Positions 17,693 through 27,800 of a stretch of 54,856 nucleotides of DNA are shown one piece after another. The notes beneath the pieces are model-generated. The model made no database searches and was not told the origin of the DNA. It worked only from the letters and a program-made list of their open reading frames with translations. This stretch comes from an uncultured Ignavibacteria bacterium (GTDB lineage: Bacteria; Bacteroidota; Ignavibacteria; Tepidaquicellales; Tepidaquicellaceae): positions 1-54,856 of the forward strand of contig CALMST010000385.1 in NCBI GenBank assembly GCA_937872315.1, read 5' to 3'. Within the stretch, counting starts at the first letter, position 1. Each line of letters opens with the position of its first letter. Position numbers and translations under genes: made by a program.

Positions 17693-18807
17693 TATTCTAT
17701 CACTAATTCGTCCGAGATCTCATCTCTGTGTGATGATACATTAAGCAGTATCCCGATGGCAAGAGCCGAAAATACTATAGAGGTTCCGCCATAGCTTACA
17801 AATGGAAGCGTTACACCTGTTGTCGGAATTACTCCGCTTGCCACTGACATGTTGATGACTGCGTTTAAAACTATTAACATCGTAATACCGAATGCAAGAT
17901 ATTTTCCGAATTCATCTTTACTTTCTTTAGCTATTTTAAATCCTCTTACCGCTATCACAAAATATAAGCTCAGTATTATAAGTGTCCCTATGAATCCGTA
18001 CTCTTCTCCTATTATTGAAAAAATAAAATCTCCGTGCGCTTCCGGTAAGAAAAAATCTCTCTGATTCGAATTTCCGGGTCCAATCCCGAGTAAACCTCCG
18101 TTTCCAAATCCTATCAACGCCTGCTGCAGCTGATAACTGGTGCTTCCGCCTGAGTTGTATTCGCTGTATGATGATATCCTGTTCAGTATGTAGTCCTTTG
18201 ACAAAACGAACAAAATAGCAAACGGCATTAATGCTGCAAATGTAAAAATTATATGCTTTTTCTTAGCTTCAGATAAAAAAAGTAATGACATGCAAGTCAT
18301 GAATATTATCGATGCAATTGAAAAATTTGGCTGTATCAATATTAATCCGCTTATGGCAAGTATATAAAACAATACCGGAAGATATCCCCTGTACAGAAGA
18401 TCCATATAATCTTTTTTCTTAGTCAGTAAAAATGCCACATATATCACAATTGCATATCTCGCAAACTCAGAAGGCTGAAAACTAAGCGGTCCCAGATTGA
18501 TCCATCTGCTTGCACCCTTGATCGGTCCTCTTCCGCTGAATAATGTAAATATCAGCAATGCTATTGCCAGCCAGATCATTGGCTTTGCTATTCCTTTCAG
18601 ATTTATATAATCGATCCTCGCAACGGCAAATATTATTACTATGGATATTATGATCTTCACTGCATGCTGTTTGATCAGATAATTGCTGTCCTGAAATTTT
18701 TCAAGCGCAAATGTCGAACTGGCGCTGTAAACAACTCCTATGCTGAAAAGCATCAGCATCAGCACGGGTATTAAGATCCAGATATCTATTTTATTGCGGT
18801 TTGACAA
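17692..18807 (-). CDS. ftsW: Lipid II polymerase FtsW (SEDS family)
   Basis: Integral membrane glycosyltransferase that polymerises lipid II during division together with FtsI. The 371-residue protein has about ten membrane helices and SEDS signatures: NLGPLSFQPSEFARYAIV, LIGFGNGGLLGIGPGNS and TLPFVSYGGTSIV near the C-terminus. Being within the murD-murG interval of a dcw cluster makes FtsW more likely than RodA. An 84-bp gap separates it from murD, the only sizeable gap in this stretch of the cluster. Confidence 0.95.
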   Translation of the reverse strand: MSNRNKIDIWILIPVLMLMLFSIGVVYSASSTFALEKFQDSNYLIKQHAVKIIISIVIIFAVARIDYINLKGIAKPMIWLAIALLIFTLFSGRGPIKGASRWINLGPLSFQPSEFARYAIVIYVAFLLTKKKDYMDLLYRGYLPVLFYILAISGLILIQPNFSIASIIFMTCMSLLFLSEAKKKHIIFTFAALMPFAILFVLSKDYILNRISSYSEYNSGGSTSYQLQQALIGFGNGGLLGIGPGNSNQRDFFLPEAHGDFIFSIIGEEYGFIGTLIILSLYFVIAVRGFKIAKESKDEFGKYLAFGITMLIVLNAVINMSVASGVIPTTGVTLPFVSYGGTSIVFSALAIGILLNVSSHRDEISDELVIE

Positions 18808-18891
18808 ATCGTTTTGTTATAATTCTATTTTTATTCCCTGCGGATTCTTTCAAAAATTACAGATCGTTTTCCAAAGCTCGTAAACCAATCG

Positions 18892-20265
18892 TTATATCAG
18901 CAGTCCGACCAGTCTCTTAAACTCTTTCCCCCTGTGTTCATAGCTGTCAAACATATCAAAACTCTTACATGCAGGCGATAGCAGCACTGTATCTCCGCTT
19001 TCCGATATTTTTCCGGCCATGGCCACAGCAACTTCAAATGATTCCGCTGCTTCTGTTTTAACTTTATCTTTAAAAAACTCTGTTATCTTTTCCTTACTCT
19101 CTCCTAATGCAATTATCGTTTTTACTTTTTCTCTTACCAGATTCTCAATAGTCGAATAATCATTTCCTTTCTCTCTTCCGCCTAATATAAGTATAAGATC
19201 ACCGTCAAACGACTCAAGCGCAACCTGCAGCGACTCTACGTTTGTTGCTTTCGAATCATTATAATATTTAACTCCGTTAAGCTCTCTTACAAATTCTATC
19301 CTGTGCTCAACACCCTTGAATTTCATAAGAGTCTCCCTGATGATCTCTTTCTTTATGTCAAAAGTCCTTGCGGATATCACTGCTGCCAGTGAGTTATACA
19401 GGTTGTGATTACCTCTTATATTTATTTCCCGTGTTTCCATTATTGTCTCTTCTATCCCTTTTGTTTTATCAAAATAAATAATGCTGTTTTCTTTTTTAAA
19501 ACTTCCTCTCTCAATTTCTTTATCGATCAGATTTTCCTTTATACTGAAGTATGCCCTTTTTACATCCTGATTTATCTCTGTGTCCATTAATGATCTGTCA
19601 TCATAGTTTATTATAACAAGATCATCTTCATCCTGATTTTGAGTTATCATGAGTTTTGCTTCAAGGTAGTCCTCAAAACTTCCGTGCCAGTCTATGTGAT
19701 CATTTGTAATATTCAGCAGCACTGATACTTTTGGTTTGAAATTTTCAGTATCAAAAAGCTGAAAGCTGCTTGCTTCAAGTATTACAACTGACTCATTCGT
19801 TGTCTTGTCTGCTATCTCAGAAAATGCTAGCCCGACATTACCGCAGACTTTTGCATCATATCCCGCATTTTTGAATATCTCCCCTGTCAGTATAGTAGTA
19901 GTCGTTTTTCCGTTAGTCCCTGTTATTGCTATTACAGGACAATTGCAGATATCAAAAGCTATTTCAATTTCAGAATAAATGTCTTTTCCTGATTCGACTG
20001 CCCTCATGATAATCTCGCTGTCCGGAAAGATCCCGGGACTCTTTATGAAAATATCATTTTCAAAAACCCTGTCAGTATGTCCGCCGAGCTCAAATCCGAT
20101 CCCTTCCTTTTTCATTAATTCTTCATCGAAATATTTCAGGGAATCCTTCGCGCTGCCGTCACTCAGAAATACCTCAGATCCTCTTTTTTTTAAGAGTCTT
20201 GCAACTGCAATTCCGCTTCTTCCTGCTCCGAGTATTGTAAAAGAACTGTTACTGTAATTGATCAT
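18892..20265 (-). CDS. murD: UDP-N-acetylmuramoyl-L-alanine--D-glutamate ligase
   Basis: Adds D-glutamate to UDP-MurNAc-L-Ala. The GAGRSGIAVARLL loop lies at 13-25, the ATP loop GTNGKTTTT at 116-124, and ITNDHIDWHGSFEDY plus YNDSKATNVES are the conserved Mur-ligase central and C-terminal blocks. The closing segment ends with LLSPACKSFDMFDSYEHRGKEF, diagnostic for MurD (SPACASFD, F...RG). The length of 457 residues fits. Confidence 0.97.
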   Translation of the reverse strand: MINYSNSSFTILGAGRSGIAVARLLKKRGSEVFLSDGSAKDSLKYFDEELMKKEGIGFELGGHTDRVFENDIFIKSPGIFPDSEIIMRAVESGKDIYSEIEIAFDICNCPVIAITGTNGKTTTTILTGEIFKNAGYDAKVCGNVGLAFSEIADKTTNESVVILEASSFQLFDTENFKPKVSVLLNITNDHIDWHGSFEDYLEAKLMITQNQDEDDLVIINYDDRSLMDTEINQDVKRAYFSIKENLIDKEIERGSFKKENSIIYFDKTKGIEETIMETREINIRGNHNLYNSLAAVISARTFDIKKEIIRETLMKFKGVEHRIEFVRELNGVKYYNDSKATNVESLQVALESFDGDLILILGGREKGNDYSTIENLVREKVKTIIALGESKEKITEFFKDKVKTEAAESFEVAVAMAGKISESGDTVLLSPACKSFDMFDSYEHRGKEFKRLVGLLI

Positions 20266-20288
20266 CTTAGCTTATACAATGATTTTTT

Positions 20289-21398
20289 TTATCTGATTTT
20301 TAATGATGCTAATGTAATGATCGCAAGTATTACTGCTACTATATAAAACCTGACCACTATCTTGGGTTCTGGTATTCCTTTCATTTCAAAATGATGATGG
20401 ATCGGTGCCATTTTAAAAATCCTCTTCCCTTCGCCGAATCTCTTCCTTGTATATTTGAAATAATATCTCTGAACGATCACCGATAATGCTTCCACAAAAA
20501 ATATTCCGCCGAGTACCGGAAGCATGAATTCCTTTTTTACAAGTACACATAAAGTCCCGATTGCTCCGCCTAAAGCAAGAGATCCTGTATCTCCCATGAA
20601 TACCTGCGCGGGATAAAAATTGTACCATAAGAAACCTAAAGCTGCACCAACCAAAGCCGAACAATATATTGCCAGTTCGCCGTTTCCTCTTAAATATATA
20701 ATGTTGAGGTACTTAGAGGTTTCTATATTTCCCGATACATAAGCTATGATCCCTATTGTCAGAGCAACTACTCCTACCGTTCCTACCGCTAATCCATCAA
20801 GCCCGTCCGTAAAATTAACGGCATTCGAAGTTGCTGTAATTATAAAAACCACTATGGGTATGTAAAAGATCGAAAAATCAAACTCAACTCCTTTTAGAAA
20901 AGGAATGGTCGTAACTGAATGAATTCCATCAAACTGCGGTAAAAAATAAATCGCGCATCCTACTATCAGACCAACTGTCAATTGACCGAGAAGTTTGTAT
21001 CTTTCAGCCAGACCCTTTTTGTATTTTTTTACCACTTTTAAATAATCATCCGTAAATCCAACTGCGCCAAGTGCTATTGTAACAAATAAGATTATGATCA
21101 CATATATGTTCCCAAGATCTCCCCACAGCAACACCGGAATAAGCACCGAAAATAAAATTATGAATCCGCCCATTGTCGGTGTGCCTGCCTTGGACCAGTG
21201 AAACTGCGGTCCGTCTTCCTTTCTTGCTTCGCCGATTTGCTTTCTTTGCAGAATTTTTATGATCTTCGGACCGAGTATAAAACTAATCAGTAATGCGGTT
21301 ATTGCAGCAAGAGCTGATCTGAATGTTATGAATTTGAAGATATCAAATCCCGGCGGATTAAAATTAGAATTTATGTATTCTGCAAGTTTATAAAGCAT
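20289..21398 (-). CDS. mraY: Phospho-N-acetylmuramoyl-pentapeptide transferase
   Basis: Polytopic inner-membrane enzyme that moves phospho-MurNAc-pentapeptide onto undecaprenyl phosphate, giving lipid I. Family markers are AGTPTMGG (71-78), the catalytic DDYLK (117-121), NFTDGLDGLA (195-204), YPAQVFMGDTGSLALGG and the C-terminal PIHHHFE. Length (369) and the multi-helix pattern are typical. Confidence 0.97.
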   Translation of the reverse strand: MLYKLAEYINSNFNPPGFDIFKFITFRSALAAITALLISFILGPKIIKILQRKQIGEARKEDGPQFHWSKAGTPTMGGFIILFSVLIPVLLWGDLGNIYVIIILFVTIALGAVGFTDDYLKVVKKYKKGLAERYKLLGQLTVGLIVGCAIYFLPQFDGIHSVTTIPFLKGVEFDFSIFYIPIVVFIITATSNAVNFTDGLDGLAVGTVGVVALTIGIIAYVSGNIETSKYLNIIYLRGNGELAIYCSALVGAALGFLWYNFYPAQVFMGDTGSLALGGAIGTLCVLVKKEFMLPVLGGIFFVEALSVIVQRYYFKYTRKRFGEGKRIFKMAPIHHHFEMKGIPEPKIVVRFYIVAVILAIITLASLKIR

Positions 21399-21401
21399 GT
21401 A

Positions 21402-22805
21402 TTATGTTTTTATGATTTCATTCACAACTTCTTCCATCTTCATGCCTCTGGAACCTTTAACATAGATCACATCGTCTTTTTTTATATTCCTTCTTAATAC
21501 TTCTATAAGATCCTCTTTATTTTCAAAATATAAATTGTTTCTTATTTCAGATGCTCCGGTGAAAGTTTGTTTGCTCTCTTTCCCGTATGTAAACAAATTT
21601 TTTAATCCGGCTTTTACCGCAAATTTTCCGATCTCGAGATGCTCTTTTCCGGAAACTTTACCCAGCTCCAGCATATCCGATAATACGGCATATTTATTTC
21701 CCTTTGATCTGTATTCCATCATTGTCTCTATTCCCATTTTTACTGATTCGGGATTACTATTGTATGCATCATTTATTATTGTCATTCCATTTTTCCTTAT
21801 TACTTCCATTCTTTTTGAAGATGCCGGTTTGAAATTCCGCAGAGCTTTCTTTATTTTAGCAGGACTTACTTTAAAATAAATACCTGCCGCCGCCGCCGCT
21901 AAACCGTTGTAAACCGAGTGCTTGCCGAATGTGGATATAAGCGTTTTGAATTTTTTACATTTACTATTTTCACCAAAGGATACTTCAATCGCGGGTTCAA
22001 AATCGTTACTATAACCTGCAAATCTTCCTTTGACATCCGTGTTAAACTTGTAAGAGTAAGAAAATTTCTTTTCATTTTTTATACCTCCTGAGTATTTATT
22101 TATGTATTTGTCGTCATAATTCATAAACAATATCCCGTCTTCTTTTTTCTTTAAATAATCATAAAGCTCAAACTCTGCTTTTGCAACACCTTCAACTGTT
22201 TTAAAAAATTCAAGGTGCTCTTTTCCTATATTTGTTATCAGGCCAAAACCCGGTTCGGCTATCCCGCACAAATATTTTATCTCACCAAAATGATTACATC
22301 CGACTTCCAGCACGCACATTTCATGACTCTTCTTTAATCTTAAAAGGGTCAAAGGTAATCCTATGTGATTGTTGAAATTTCCCTCTGACTTTAAGATCAT
22401 ATACTTCTGTGACAGAACAGCTGCAACAAGATCCTTTGTCGTTGTCTTACCGTTGCTTCCGCCTATACAAAGAACAGGTATGTTAAAATTACCCTTATGT
22501 ATCTTTGCAAACTCACCTAATGCATCTGTAGTATCCCTTACTGTTAAAAAACTCTTGCCTCTGAATTTTTTTCCGTTCTTTCTAAACCAGTCATCATTCA
22601 CTACTGCCGTGCTTACTCCTTTTTTAAATACGTCTTTCAGATATATATGTCCGTCTGTATTTTCACCTTTGATCGCAAAAAATATCTCATTTTTTTTTAC
22701 TGCCCTTGAATCTATTGCAACTCCGTTGAAATTTTTGATTCCTGATTTCAGAATATTTATTTCTGAAATATGTTTGATTCGGATCAGATCTTTTGTGCTC
22801 AGCAT
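21402..22805 (-). CDS. murF: UDP-N-acetylmuramoyl-tripeptide--D-alanyl-D-alanine ligase
   Basis: Adds D-Ala-D-Ala to complete the pentapeptide. Visible are the N-terminal uridine-binding region (IDSRAVKKNEIFFAIKG), the ATP loop GGSNGKTTTKD (114-124), a LEVGCNHFGEIKYL block, NDAYNSNPESVKMGIE and the closing KGSRGMKMEEVV. The 467 residues match the family. No ddl gene, which makes its substrate, is in the window. Confidence 0.96.
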   Translation of the reverse strand: MLSTKDLIRIKHISEINILKSGIKNFNGVAIDSRAVKKNEIFFAIKGENTDGHIYLKDVFKKGVSTAVVNDDWFRKNGKKFRGKSFLTVRDTTDALGEFAKIHKGNFNIPVLCIGGSNGKTTTKDLVAAVLSQKYMILKSEGNFNNHIGLPLTLLRLKKSHEMCVLEVGCNHFGEIKYLCGIAEPGFGLITNIGKEHLEFFKTVEGVAKAEFELYDYLKKKEDGILFMNYDDKYINKYSGGIKNEKKFSYSYKFNTDVKGRFAGYSNDFEPAIEVSFGENSKCKKFKTLISTFGKHSVYNGLAAAAAGIYFKVSPAKIKKALRNFKPASSKRMEVIRKNGMTIINDAYNSNPESVKMGIETMMEYRSKGNKYAVLSDMLELGKVSGKEHLEIGKFAVKAGLKNLFTYGKESKQTFTGASEIRNNLYFENKEDLIEVLRRNIKKDDVIYVKGSRGMKMEEVVNEIIKT

Positions 22806-22808
22806 GAT

Positions 22809-24296
22809 TTATTTTGCATTTACTGAATATTTATTCACCATTTCCTTGTCATCAAAATGACTTCTTACCCCGTTTACTTCCTGATAAGTTTCATGTCCCT
22901 TACCGCAGATAAGAACTATATCACCTTCATTTGATATCTCAATTGCTTTTTTTATTGCTTCTTCCCTGCTGACTTCAATATCATAAACTTTATCTTTTTT
23001 TATTCCGGTTATGATCTCTCTTATGATTTCCATCGGCTCTTCTGATCTCGGATTATCGGAAGTAATTATTACATGATCTGAAAGTTCAGCTGCATACCCG
23101 CCCATGACCGGTCTCTTAGTCTTATCCCTGTTTCCACCGCAGCCGAATACCGTTATGACCTTTCCATTTCTCTTCTCTTCATTAACAATTTCTCTTGAAG
23201 TCTCAATAGCTTTCTTCAGGGAATCTGAAGTGTGTGAGTAATCAATAACAGCTATTGCTCCGTTTGGAAGCTTGATCCTGTTGTATCTTCCGTCAACTTC
23301 CTTAAAATCCGTTAATGATTTCTGTATCTGCTCCATGTCTATATCATATCTCAATGCTGTTGATACTGAAGCAAGTATATTGTAAATATTAAATCTGCCC
23401 GCCAGATTTGATCTCAGCCTGTATGTCCTGCCGTTCCATTTTACATCAAACTCCAGACCGCTTAAACTTAACTTTTCATTGAATGAACGAAGATCACTTT
23501 CGGTTTTTACCGAATAATAAAATTTCTTTGCTCCGGTATCATTTAGAATTTCCCTGCCGTAATCATCATCAGAATTAGAGATCGCTGCACTGTCTTTGTT
23601 AAGGTCATCAAACAATATTTTTTTTGCGTCAAAATAATTTTCCATGTTTTTATGAAAATCAATATGCTCGCTTGTAAGATTGGTAAAGACTCCCGTATCG
23701 AATTTCAATCCGTAAATTCTGTCCATCACAAGAGCTATCGAAGAAACTTCCATAACACAAAAATCCATTCCGGATCTTACCATTTCATCAAGCATCATAT
23801 TCATCTCGACAGAATCAGGCGTGGTCAGTTTTGATTCAGAATTTCTCTCACCGGTCTGATAGCCTATGGTTCCGATAAGTCCGCTTCTATATCCTGCTTC
23901 CTCAAACAGATACCTGGTAAGATAAGCCGTGGTGGTCTTTCCGTTTGTACCAGTGATACCGACAAGTCTTATCTTCGAAGAAGGATCATTGTAAAATATC
24001 CCGCTGACTGTTGCCATTAGTTTTCTGATACTGCTGACTTTTATTACAGGTGTTTCAAAATTAAATTCATTTTCAGAGTCAGTGAATATCAAACCGGCAC
24101 CGGAATTTACAGCATCTTTTATGTATTTACTTCCGTCTTCCCTAAATCCTTTTATTGCAAAAAAAATATTTCCTTCATATACTTTACGGGAGTCATAATT
24201 TATACCTGTTACCTTAAAATCACTTATGCTTATCCCCGCAAAATCCGGTTCATAATTTTTCAATTCATCCCTGTTTATTAAATCCGATATCATCAT
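22809..24296 (-). CDS. murE: UDP-N-acetylmuramoyl-tripeptide synthetase (meso-DAP type)
   Basis: Adds the third stem-peptide residue. The ATP loop GTNGKTTT begins at 116, DYSHTSDSL starts the C-terminal domain, and the substrate-choosing motif reads DNPRSEEP near residue 411. DNPR is the form that recognises meso-diaminopimelate rather than lysine, so this cell should have a DAP-type Gram-negative wall. The C-terminus contains GKGHETYQ. It ends 3 nt before murF starts. Confidence 0.96.
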   Translation of the reverse strand: MMISDLINRDELKNYEPDFAGISISDFKVTGINYDSRKVYEGNIFFAIKGFREDGSKYIKDAVNSGAGLIFTDSENEFNFETPVIKVSSIRKLMATVSGIFYNDPSSKIRLVGITGTNGKTTTAYLTRYLFEEAGYRSGLIGTIGYQTGERNSESKLTTPDSVEMNMMLDEMVRSGMDFCVMEVSSIALVMDRIYGLKFDTGVFTNLTSEHIDFHKNMENYFDAKKILFDDLNKDSAAISNSDDDYGREILNDTGAKKFYYSVKTESDLRSFNEKLSLSGLEFDVKWNGRTYRLRSNLAGRFNIYNILASVSTALRYDIDMEQIQKSLTDFKEVDGRYNRIKLPNGAIAVIDYSHTSDSLKKAIETSREIVNEEKRNGKVITVFGCGGNRDKTKRPVMGGYAAELSDHVIITSDNPRSEEPMEIIREIITGIKKDKVYDIEVSREEAIKKAIEISNEGDIVLICGKGHETYQEVNGVRSHFDDKEMVNKYSVNAK

Positions 24297-24318
24297 TTTT
24301 TAAAGAGTAAGACTATTG

Positions 24319-26508
24319 CTAATTATTTTTACAGTATATAATTATTTTCGATTTTGGTAACAGTTTCGTCCCCGGTTTCGGAGACTGATCTATGATTTTT
24401 CCGCTTCCGTTTATGTCCGCATCAAAACCGGCAGAGATCAGTACATTTATAGCTTTCCTCAAACTTAAATTTGTGACGTCAGGAGTGATAAGCAATCTCT
24501 CCTCGTCCGGACTTCTTTCTTTTACTATTAGCTTTATCTTAAAATTACCGTTGTCCCTGATTGTTTCATTCGGCATTGGATATTGCGATTCGATATATTT
24601 GGAATCGCCGGAAGTTTCTTTATTTTCAATATCGACTGTTTCAAAACTTAATCCGTTTTCTTTTAAAATTTCAACGGCATCTTCATATCTTAAATTCAGA
24701 AGATTGGGAATAAAAAGTTTTTTGTCTGCTGGCTCAGAAAAATTCTTTGAATTTCCGGTATTCAACTCTCCGGTATAATTCACATTTACAAAACTCTTTC
24801 CTGCTATGTCTGATGCGCCTGAAAAATTAATCAGTCTGGATGTGATCTTCTGAAATACCGGCGCCGCAACTTTACCTCCGTAATACTCACCTGCCTGAGG
24901 ATTATTAATAATTACTGTTATTATAATCTGCGGATCTTCCGCGGGAAAGAATCCGACAAAGGAAGCATTATGTGAACTGCTTGAATACTCGCCTTTTATT
25001 ATCCTTTGTGCTGTTCCTGTCTTACCTGCAATAGTTATACCTTCTACTTTTGCATCCATTCCGGTTCCTCTTTCCACAACTCCGGTAAAAAGTGATGACA
25101 GAAGCTTTGCAGTATTTTCAGAAACAACCTGACGTATCATAGTTGGTCTGCTTTCAAAGACATTAATACCGGCCGGTGAGAATTCTTTTTTTATGATATA
25201 AGATTTCATCATTTTCCCGTTATTGGCAATAGTTGCATATGCATTTGTCAGCTGCATGGAATTTATGAGCACTTCATAACCTATTGACATATAAGGCAAT
25301 GACACACCGGAAAAGTCCAGCGGTCTTTTCAGTATCCCTTTGTTTTCACCCGGAAGTTCAATACCGTTGTAGATCCCTATTCCAAAATCCCTTGCGTATT
25401 TGTAAAACTTTTCCGGACCCAGTTTCAGAGCAATTTTGCTGAATGCAGCATTACTCGATTGTTCTATCGCCTGCTGAAAAGATATACTTGAAGTTTTATT
25501 TTCTTCATTGAATTTCAGTCCTTTGACTTCATTTACACTTTCTGTTGCTATGATCGAACTTCTGTCTTCCAGATTTTCTTCTATGGATGCGGCAGCCGTG
25601 ATTATTTTAAATGTAGAGCCGGGTTCGAATATATCTGTTATCACAGCATTCTTCATTCCGCTGGTATCAGAGGTTTTAATATTGTTCGGATCAAATGTCG
25701 GATAAGAGCTCATTGCAAGAACTTCCCCGGTCTTTACCGATTGCACTATTACCTTTCCTCCTTCAGCGTTGAATTTCTTTACTCCATCGGCCAGTTCCTC
25801 TTCAGCAAATCTTTGTATGTTGATATCAAGTGTTAAAACTATATTATTTCCGTTTTCAGAATCTTTTCTCGGAAATTCAAGTGACGGTCTGTTATTTCCC
25901 CTTCCGTCTCTTTGCATTATGACAAATCCTTCTTTTCCCGAAAGTTCTTTGTCCATCGATAACTCTATCCCGGACTGACCTTTATTGTCAATGTTTGTAA
26001 ATCCCAGAACCTGCGAAGCCAGACTTCCGTAATTGTATATCCTCTTTGGTTCCTTTAAAACTATGATCCCGTTTATATCCATTGTATCCAGACCTTTTGC
26101 GTCCTGAATATCCACACCTCTTTCCAGATACACAAATGAAGTATTCTCATTAGACAATTTATTCAGATACTCCTGTTTGCTCTTCCCGAAAACCGACGCA
26201 AATAATTCAGCTATTTTTTCAGGATCGTCTGTCATGTTAGGATCGGCAGCGAATGAGTAATCATGCGTATTGGATACAAGCACATTCATGTTTCTGTCAT
26301 AGATCATTCCTCTGTAAGGAGTAAGCGTGATCTTGTTTTCATATTGCTTCCTCGCCGCTATTTTATATTTCTCGGAATCAATGATCTGAATATTAATCAG
26401 CTTAATAAGTATCACAACAAATATTCCTGAAAACAAAAGGAGGAAAAAGTTTATTCTTCTCCTCTGCTTTAAATTTCTGTCCGGACTTTTGTATGATTTG
26501 AATTCCAC
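24319..26508 (-). CDS. ftsI: Division transpeptidase FtsI (class B PBP) with two PASTA domains
   Basis: Septal peptidoglycan cross-linking enzyme that works with FtsW. It has a basic N-terminus, one membrane helix at about 19-38, a PBP dimerisation domain, and a transpeptidase domain with catalytic Ser298 in EPGSTFK, SSN at 351-353 and KTGT at 496-499. Two PASTA domains follow, at about 597-664 and 673-729, the layout of SpoVD/PBP2x-like enzymes; E. coli FtsI lacks them. Length (729) agrees. It follows the ftsL-like gene by 9 nt. Confidence 0.95.
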   Translation of the reverse strand: MEFKSYKSPDRNLKQRRRINFFLLLFSGIFVVILIKLINIQIIDSEKYKIAARKQYENKITLTPYRGMIYDRNMNVLVSNTHDYSFAADPNMTDDPEKIAELFASVFGKSKQEYLNKLSNENTSFVYLERGVDIQDAKGLDTMDINGIIVLKEPKRIYNYGSLASQVLGFTNIDNKGQSGIELSMDKELSGKEGFVIMQRDGRGNNRPSLEFPRKDSENGNNIVLTLDINIQRFAEEELADGVKKFNAEGGKVIVQSVKTGEVLAMSSYPTFDPNNIKTSDTSGMKNAVITDIFEPGSTFKIITAAASIEENLEDRSSIIATESVNEVKGLKFNEENKTSSISFQQAIEQSSNAAFSKIALKLGPEKFYKYARDFGIGIYNGIELPGENKGILKRPLDFSGVSLPYMSIGYEVLINSMQLTNAYATIANNGKMMKSYIIKKEFSPAGINVFESRPTMIRQVVSENTAKLLSSLFTGVVERGTGMDAKVEGITIAGKTGTAQRIIKGEYSSSSHNASFVGFFPAEDPQIIITVIINNPQAGEYYGGKVAAPVFQKITSRLINFSGASDIAGKSFVNVNYTGELNTGNSKNFSEPADKKLFIPNLLNLRYEDAVEILKENGLSFETVDIENKETSGDSKYIESQYPMPNETIRDNGNFKIKLIVKERSPDEERLLITPDVTNLSLRKAINVLISAGFDADINGSGKIIDQSPKPGTKLLPKSKIIIYCKNN

Positions 26509-26517
26509 TTTACATAT

Positions 26518-26835
26518 CTATTTAAGCTCTTGTTTACTTAGTACTATGTTATTATTTTCATCAACGGAATTTTCCTTATAAGTCAGCTCGAATTTATCCT
26601 TTGCAATAGTTCTTATCCTGTCAAAACTGCTAAGTCTTTCAACCTCACTTCTTAAAAGATCATTTGACTCAACACTCTTTTTAATCCGCTCTTTTAAATC
26701 ATTATTGCCCAATGCCAGCTGATTGACCTCTATTGAATTATTAATGTATATAACAGTTATCACTGCAGTTATAAGCAGCATGATCAGAAAATAAAAAATT
26801 GAGATCTTTTTACTTTTTTGTCTTTTTGAGTTCAT
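26518..26835 (-). CDS. ftsL: FtsL-like divisome protein
   Basis: 105-residue bitopic protein: a Lys-rich cytoplasmic start, one membrane helix at about 12-31, a short coiled coil (about 35-66) and the terminal SSFDRIRTIAKDKFELTY block, which resembles the FtsL/DivIC end motif (..R.E..A...LGM). FtsL is poorly conserved, so the call rests on topology, size and location between rsmH and ftsI. It would pair with FtsQ and an FtsB partner to activate FtsWI. Confidence 0.85.
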   Translation of the reverse strand: MNSKRQKSKKISIFYFLIMLLITAVITVIYINNSIEVNQLALGNNDLKERIKKSVESNDLLRSEVERLSSFDRIRTIAKDKFELTYKENSVDENNNIVLSKQELK

Positions 26836-26849
26836 GATTTCATTATTTT

Positions 26850-27788
26850 TTAAATGATTTCAGCAGCTCTAAGCTTTGCGCTTCTCGATCTGCTGTTTGA
26901 TTTAATTTCAGTATGTGATGGAACTAATGCTTTTTTTGTAATGATCTTTAATTCCGGGATTTTCTCTTCATCTCCATAGGGGCTGTCGGATTTGATATGC
27001 TTCGAAGCGCTGTCTCTGAAAAAATTTTTTACTATCCTGTCTTCAAGTGAATGATATGATATAATTACTATTCGTCCTCCTTTTATTACCAATTCAACCG
27101 AATCCCTTAATACATTTTCAAGATTCTTTAATTCATTATTTACTTCTATCCTCAAAGCCTGGTAAATCCTGGCAAGAAAATCTATCTGATTTTTCCTGTT
27201 CAGGCTATACCCGGAATTCACAACTTCATTTAGATCAAAGGTCGTCCTGAATTTAATATTCCTTCTTTTTAACAGTATTGCTTTGACAAGCCTTTCAGCA
27301 TTTCCAATTTCTCCGTATTTTTCAAAAATATTCATGAGCTCTTCTTTTGTGTAACTGTTTAAAACTTCTGAAGCTGTTAAATCTTCTTTTTTGAATGCCC
27401 TCATGTCAAGATCCGTATCCTTCATAAAACTGAATCCTTCTTCCGCCTCAAGCTGGTATGATGAAAGTCCCAGATCCAGAACTATTCCGGTTAACCTGCC
27501 AATTCCTGTTTCCCTTATTATACTGCCAAGTTCTCCAAAATTTCCGTTTACAAACTCAATGTTACACTTCAGATCTTTCAGTCTGTCTTTAGAATATTCC
27601 AGAGCATTCAGATCTTTATCTATTGAAATGACTTTGCCGGATCCATTCAGCTTTTCACAAATCAACTTAGTGTATCCGCCCCCGCCTAAAGTGCCGTCAA
27701 CAAGTATCTGTTCCTTTAATTCTGTATTGATCAGTAACTCTATAGCTTCATGCGAAAGAACCGGGATGTGAAATGTTTCCGATAACAT
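26850..27788 (-). CDS. rsmH: 16S rRNA (cytosine-1402-N4) methyltransferase
   Basis: Also called MraW. SAM-dependent enzyme methylating C1402 of 16S rRNA in the decoding centre. Motifs are PVLSHEAIELL, VDGTLGGGGYTKLICEKL (SAM loop), ISIDKDLNALEYS, VLDLGLSSYQLE, GFSFMKDTDLDMRA, LARIYQALRIEVNNEL and ISYHSLEDRIVKNFF. The length of 312 residues is standard. It follows mraZ by 12 nt. Confidence 0.97.
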   Translation of the reverse strand: MLSETFHIPVLSHEAIELLINTELKEQILVDGTLGGGGYTKLICEKLNGSGKVISIDKDLNALEYSKDRLKDLKCNIEFVNGNFGELGSIIRETGIGRLTGIVLDLGLSSYQLEAEEGFSFMKDTDLDMRAFKKEDLTASEVLNSYTKEELMNIFEKYGEIGNAERLVKAILLKRRNIKFRTTFDLNEVVNSGYSLNRKNQIDFLARIYQALRIEVNNELKNLENVLRDSVELVIKGGRIVIISYHSLEDRIVKNFFRDSASKHIKSDSPYGDEEKIPELKIITKKALVPSHTEIKSNSRSRSAKLRAAEII

Positions 27789-27800
27789 ATTCCATTAACA

